Below, piece by piece: positions 31,140-33,801 of a DNA stretch of 33,801 bases; position 1 is the stretch's first letter; each line of letters starts with the position of its first letter. Source of the DNA: UBA10677 sp045532295 (GTDB lineage Bacteria > Bacillota > Clostridia > Christensenellales > Pumilibacteraceae); the NCBI GenBank assembly GCA_045532295.1, contig JAZSFP010000015.1:1-33801 (forward strand). Direction: 5' to 3'. The notes under the pieces were generated by a model, which was given only the letters and a program-made list of their open reading frames with translations, did no database searches and was not told the DNA's origin. The position numbers and the translations under genes were made by a program.

Positions 31140-32256
31140 TATAAATATATTTTGGGGCGCTGATGAAAATTTTTCTAACGCTATAAAAGATTTAACCAAT
31201 TACAATTATCTCACGGATGTCTTGGAACATATCAGAAAAGAAAAAATGATTATTTTAGGCGTATCAAAAGAAGAAACAGATACGCCGATGGAAGTTGAAC
31301 ATTTAATAATACATACCGATGATTATGGTGGAATAAATGAATGGGCAATATTAGGATTTACAAATAATATCCTAAGAAACTTACGAGTTAATATTAAAAA
31401 CTTATGGCTTTGTAATCCCCCTATGCAAATATATCAGGATTTGCTTAGGAATTATAAAAACGATATAATAAAAGAAACTCCTACCCAATATCCTGACATT
31501 GAAATATCATCGCTTAAAAAAATGGCAGATGAATTTAATGACAATGTAATTGGACAACCCCACGTAATTAGAACAGCTCTTTCTGCTATTTATGCCATCA
31601 GAAATCCAAAGAGAAAAAGACCTGTAACAATATTATTTCTTGGTGATTCGGGGATTGGTAAAACAGCAACAGCAAAATTTATTAGTGATTGTATTGGAAG
31701 AGAAATGGTTAGAATACAGTTTTCAATGCAACAAACTACTACTGCTTATCAATATATTTTCGGGGCTGAACACGGAGAGGATAGCTTGGCGCGAGCATTG
31801 ATTCGTAGGAGTTCAAACGTTGTATTACTTGACGAGTTTGACAAAGTACCCGCTGCATTTTATAACGCATTTTATCAGATGTTTGATGAGGGAAAGTTTG
31901 TTGACGCTAATTACTCTGTAGATGTTTCAAGATGTGTAATTATTTGTACAACCAATTATACTACTGAGGAAGAAGCTGAGAAAAATTTAGGGGCACCAAT
32001 TTTTTCAAGATTTTCTAAAGTTATAAAATTTAACTCTATTAGTGTAGATGATAAATTAAAAATCGCTAAAAAATGTTATGATGGGTTAATGGCGGAATTG
32101 CAGGATGAAGATAAAGAATTGATAAGCGATAATAATATACTCAATTTCTATGAGAATGCTATAAAAAATGGTTGCTATTCAAATATGCGTATGTTAAAAA
32201 ATGATATAGAAGACGCCATTAACTATGCGATATTAAAAAAGAGAGAAATATTATAA
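31132..32256 (+). CDS. ClpB-like AAA+ ATPase of the defence-like operon
   Basis: This 374-residue protein has an unassigned N-terminal domain of about 130 residues and one AAA+ module of the ClpA/B (AAA_2) type. The module shows an entry segment (NVIGQPHVIRTALSAIYAIR), Walker A GDSGIGKTA at 171-179, Walker B VVLLDEFDK near 229-237, sensor 1 CTTNY near 272, a likely arginine finger in FSRFSKVIKF near 293, and sensor 2 NMRMLKND near 355. It lacks the ClpP-binding loop and second ring of a full chaperone. A pore-type aromatic (QQTTTAYQYIFGAEHGED) lies between Walker A and B. It overlaps the DUF6414-like gene by eight bases. It may remodel or activate the helicase-nuclease complex. Confidence 0.85.
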   Translation: MDSINIFWGADENFSNAIKDLTNYNYLTDVLEHIRKEKMIILGVSKEETDTPMEVEHLIIHTDDYGGINEWAILGFTNNILRNLRVNIKNLWLCNPPMQIYQDLLRNYKNDIIKETPTQYPDIEISSLKKMADEFNDNVIGQPHVIRTALSAIYAIRNPKRKRPVTILFLGDSGIGKTATAKFISDCIGREMVRIQFSMQQTTTAYQYIFGAEHGEDSLARALIRRSSNVVLLDEFDKVPAAFYNAFYQMFDEGKFVDANYSVDVSRCVIICTTNYTTEEEAEKNLGAPIFSRFSKVIKFNSISVDDKLKIAKKCYDGLMAELQDEDKELISDNNILNFYENAIKNGCYSNMRMLKNDIEDAINYAILKKREIL

Positions 32257-32257
32257 A

Positions 32258-32295
32258 AATAGTCAGGTGTACAAGAACGTGTACACCTGACTATT
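32258..32295. repeat. perfect 16-bp inverted repeat directly after the operon
   Basis: AATAGTCAGGTGTACA and its exact complement flank a six-base loop AGAACG, starting two bases after the AAA+ stop codon. There is no T run after it. The right arm overlaps the -35 box of the next promoter, so it can serve as a repressor operator. As RNA it is a very stable 3' hairpin for the operon message. Confidence 0.8.
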
Positions 32296-32322
32296 GACTT
32301 TATAGAAAAGTTATGATAAAAT
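32294..32322 (+). promoter_or_regulatory. promoter reading into the hairpin-rich region
   Basis: TTGACT and TAAAAT are spaced by 17 bases. The -35 box shares two bases with the inverted repeat. Predicted transcription start near 32329. Confidence 0.7.
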
Positions 32323-32342
32323 AGAATAAGAAACACGAACAT

Positions 32343-32402
32343 ATGTTTGGAATATGCTTTGTGTGGGTATATATAATTAAGGGGTTTCTGCCCCTTATTT
32401 AA
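32343..32402 (+). CDS. possible 19-residue hydrophobic leader peptide
   Basis: The first ATG after the promoter opens MFGICFVWVYIIKGFLPLI followed by TAA. It has no good ribosome binding site, only AAGAAA. Its 3' end forms the first hairpin of the structured region (AAGGGG/CCCCTT), an arrangement seen in attenuator leaders. It may equally be chance. Confidence 0.3.
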   Translation: MFGICFVWVYIIKGFLPLI

Positions 32403-32901
32403 GCTTGCTCGGGGTTGCAAGCTTTGTTAGTGTACATTTTCGTACACTTGTAGAATAGTTTCTTACGTTTACCCGAAGTCGTTTTATGTAAAGGGAAACA
32501 AACCGGCTTATTTAGGGTTTTATTGTCGTGCAAATTTTTACGACAATATGCCGTCCTTTCACTTTTAGGTAGTGAAAGGCTTGAGATGACTGACCAACGT
32601 TTCAAGTAGGCACGCCAACGTTCAAAAAACGTGGTTTGGCGATAGGTCTATTTTTTGGTACAAATTTTTAGGTGCTACACTCTTACAACTTCATATTCGG
32701 ATATTTAATCCGTGCGGAGTAGAAACGTTTTAAGCGTGTTTTGATTCGTACGGATTTTTTGTCCCTTTAGGTCGGTGGTAGTTTTTATCAGCGACTTTTT
32801 TGCGCCCTTTTTAAGGGAGAAATTTTTATCAAAAGTTAAGTTTTAGGCGTTCTAACTGCCTACCTATTGAAGAACTTTAATAAATACAGGAGGAAATCAA
32901 A

Positions 32902-32934
32902 ATGAAAAATTATTATCATTGCCACCCACCGTAG
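32902..32934 (+). CDS. 10-residue leader peptide MKNYYHCHPP
   Basis: A perfect AGGAGG (32888-32893) stands eight bases before ATG, and the frame closes with TAG after ten codons. Tyr-Tyr-His-Cys-His-Pro-Pro is a composition suited to ribosome pausing. A second AGGAGG-like site overlaps the stop codon, and large hairpins follow at 32944-33016. It may be a translational attenuator whose downstream gene has been lost or lies at 33267. Confidence 0.45.
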   Translation: MKNYYHCHPP

Positions 32935-33147
32935 GAGGAAGCAAAACTTAGAAACTTTATAAGTGTAGCCCACTACACTTTCGCCTGAAAGTGGTGGGCT
33001 CTGCGAGGCTAAGTTTAACCACTTGGTGCGGTGCAAAATCTAAAAAAATGTAAGCAGGTTAAGAAAACCGCACCAAATGGCAATTTACCGCTTTTTTTCA
33101 AGCAGGTAAAGGGAATTGCCAATATGTGCAATTTTGACTGTCTAAAC

Positions 33148-33170
33148 AATCGGGAAACCCGATTTTATTC
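33148..33170 (+). terminator. hairpin terminator ending the structured region
   Basis: A perfect seven-bp stem AATCGGG/CCCGATT with an AAA loop is followed by TTATTC, a modest T tract. Confidence 0.55.
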
Positions 33171-33206
33171 TTCTACCGAAAATTTAATTTTATGTTCCAA
33201 AACAGC

Positions 33207-33235
33207 TTGACTATTCCGTGTTAATACGATACAAT
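33207..33235 (+). promoter_or_regulatory. promoter of the small RHH-like gene
   Basis: TTGACT and TACAAT are spaced by 17 bases, with about 25 bases of leader to the ATG at 33267. Confidence 0.65.
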
Positions 33236-33266
33236 ATTGAAAAGTAATATTAAGGAGAAACAAGCA

Positions 33267-33533
33267 ATGAGACAACCGAGAGCGGTAACAGACAAAAGGT
33301 ATGAAGAGAAACACAAGGAAGAAAGAAAAGCAAAGAGTTTGGTTTGGGGAACGAGTGTTCCGAGACAGTTTGCGGAAGAAATAAACGCTTTCCTTGAAAA
33401 GCATCACATATCCAAAGTAAAACTCATAGAAGCAGGTTTTAACGCTCTTATGGACGAAGTTGCCGAGAGTGATTTATCCCTTGCTAAAATTATGGACGAT
33501 TACGACGACTTTTTTGAAACGGAAAAGAAATAA
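33267..33533 (+). CDS. small ribbon-helix-helix-like mobile-element protein, 88 residues
   Basis: After a strongly basic N-terminus (MRQPRAVTDKRYEEKHKEER), the segment SLVWGTSVPRQFAEEINAFL and then KHHISKVKLIEAGFNALMDEV follows a strand-helix-turn-helix order like ribbon-helix-helix DNA-binding proteins, and an acidic tail ends the protein. Similar small proteins are common in integrative elements of Clostridia. An in-frame TTG at 33237 lies ahead, but AAGGAG at 33252-33257 with nine bases to the ATG decides for 33267. It precedes a TnpW-like gene. Confidence 0.72.
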   Translation: MRQPRAVTDKRYEEKHKEERKAKSLVWGTSVPRQFAEEINAFLEKHHISKVKLIEAGFNALMDEVAESDLSLAKIMDDYDDFFETEKK

Positions 33534-33568
33534 CGTTCTCTAAACCCTTTCTTCCTTATGAGCGAGTA

Positions 33569-33600
33569 TGATACCTTGAAACGCAAAAGGCGTGGTATCA
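33569..33600 (+). other. hairpin between the small RHH-like gene and the TnpW-like gene
   Basis: TGATACC pairs with GGTATCA, with inner ACGC/GCGT and a short A-rich loop. There is no T run, so it is more likely a processing or stability element than a terminator. Confidence 0.5.
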
Positions 33601-33642
33601 ATAACCGAAAGACAACTCGACTTTCATATAAGGAGGATTATT

Positions 33643-33801
33643 ATAAGTAAGAAAATTAAAAAAACAGTAGAACCTGTCGTAGATAAAATTGTACATTACT
33701 ACGACGACGAAAACGGGAATTTGGTGAGAAGCCGACAAGTCAAAATTGGCAAAACTATTTACACGATAATATCCCGTGAGAAACCTAACGCCAAATCAAC
33801 G
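33643..33801 (+). CDS. TnpW-like transposon-encoded protein, 5' part, unusual start
   Basis: The frame runs off the right edge. It reads SKKIKKTVEPVVDKIVHYYD, then RQVKIGKTIYTIISREKPNAK. The IGKTIYTI(I/V)SR block followed by a Lys/Asn-Ala segment is that of small TnpW-type proteins found in transposons and integrative elements of Clostridia, as I remember them. A perfect AGGAGG (33631-33636) is followed by ATT ATT ATA AGT AAG with no ATG, GTG or TTG at the proper distance. ATA at 33643, where ATG would be expected, may be a real non-canonical start or a mutated or misread base. GTG at 33592 is the nearest standard in-frame start but lies ahead of the ribosome site. Confidence 0.55.
   Translation, partial: MSKKIKKTVEPVVDKIVHYYDDENGNLVRSRQVKIGKTIYTIISREKPNAKST

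Larger units (their letters stand above)
32379..33170 (+). ncRNA. hairpin-rich region, candidate long structured RNA or attenuator leader
   Basis: No convincing long gene lies between 32257 and 33266. Successive hairpins include 32401-32424 (AAGCTTGC/GCAAGCTT), 32429-32448 (AGTGTAC/GTACACT), 32521-32548 (TATTGTCGT/ACGACAATA), 32555-32579 (CCTTTCACT/AGTGAAAGG), 32613-32641 (CGCCAACGTT/AACG, TTGGCG), 32698-32712, 32805-32817, 32844-32862 and 32967-33000 (AGCCCAC and CACTTTC with GAAAGTG and GTGGGCT). Further ones are 33023-33076 (TTGGTGCGGT/ACCGCACCAA), 33079-33120 (GGCAATT/AATTGCC) and the terminator at 33148-33170. One transcript from the promoter at 32294 could span them all. An oriT or element-end region is an alternative reading. 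Confidence 0.45.

Noticed and set aside
32223..32420. 65-codon minus-strand frame over the inverted repeat
   Set aside because: It overlaps the AAA+ gene, its promoter and the dyad, and looks random.
32399..32605. 68-codon minus-strand frame in the hairpin-rich region
   Set aside because: It has no ribosome site or promoter on that strand, and its sequence is dictated by the hairpin arms at 32401-32579.
32379..33170. CRISPR array
   Set aside because: The hairpins differ from one another in sequence and spacing, so there is no direct repeat with regular spacers and no cas gene.
32379..33170. group II intron or retron
   Set aside because: No reverse transcriptase gene and no recognisable intron ends or domain V are seen.

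Overview
The window looks like a chromosome segment of a Gram-positive bacterium of the phylum Bacillota, most likely an uncultured gut member of the Clostridia. The reasons are strong AGGAGG-type ribosome binding sites, a guanine-type riboswitch controlling a purine permease by termination, the ywlC-ywlE-rpiB gene order, a PP2C phosphatase/Ser-Thr kinase pair, and mobile-element genes at the right edge. This assignment is an inference. I found no rRNA, tRNA or CRISPR array.

Layout. (1) Positions 1-3527, minus strand: a signalling operon of PP2C phosphatase, zinc-ribbon Ser/Thr kinase and metallophosphoesterase. (2) 3688-5540: guanine riboswitch and AzgA-type purine permease. (3) 5734-9139: SPFH membrane protein with an overlooked 53-residue ribbon-helix-helix gene right behind it, an AEC transporter, and two small membrane proteins. 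Three genes here have a -10 box only six bases before the start codon, suggesting leaderless mRNAs. (4) 9179-13754: a co-directional run of threonylcarbamoyl-AMP synthase, YwlE-type phosphatase, RpiB, DeoC, DeoD and DeoB. The last four form a nucleoside/pentose-phosphate salvage set, completed by a pyrimidine-nucleoside phosphorylase at 17144. (5) 13757-14294: an XRE repressor facing a very short transcript with strong signals and a broken tiny reading frame. (6) 14302-16986: a Ca2+-type P-ATPase. (7) 18568-24432: a surface-polysaccharide operon (Wzz-like protein with a degenerate kinase-like C-terminal domain, membrane 4,6-dehydratase, O-antigen ligase/polymerase-like protein, MGDG/MurG-type glycosyltransferase).

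From about 24.5 kb the sequence changes character: codons ending in A or T dominate and intergenic DNA becomes AT-rich. An XRE-family regulator precedes an operator-like inverted repeat with an extended -10 promoter, then a 21-residue hydrophobic peptide. After that comes a tight four-gene operon: a 1547-residue DUF4011-helicase-nuclease-DUF3320 protein (the Hhe type of anti-phage protein), a 117-residue unknown, a DUF6414-like protein and a ClpB-like AAA+ ATPase. This is the best candidate for an undescribed, probably anti-phage, system.

Behind the operon lies about 1 kb without a convincing long gene. It opens with a 16-bp inverted repeat overlapping a good promoter, contains at least twelve local hairpins and a 10-codon leader peptide with a perfect ribosome binding site, and ends in a hairpin terminator. 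The window closes with a small ribbon-helix-helix-like gene and the start of a TnpW-like gene, both typical of integrative elements of Clostridia, so the defence-like operon probably sits in or next to a mobile element.
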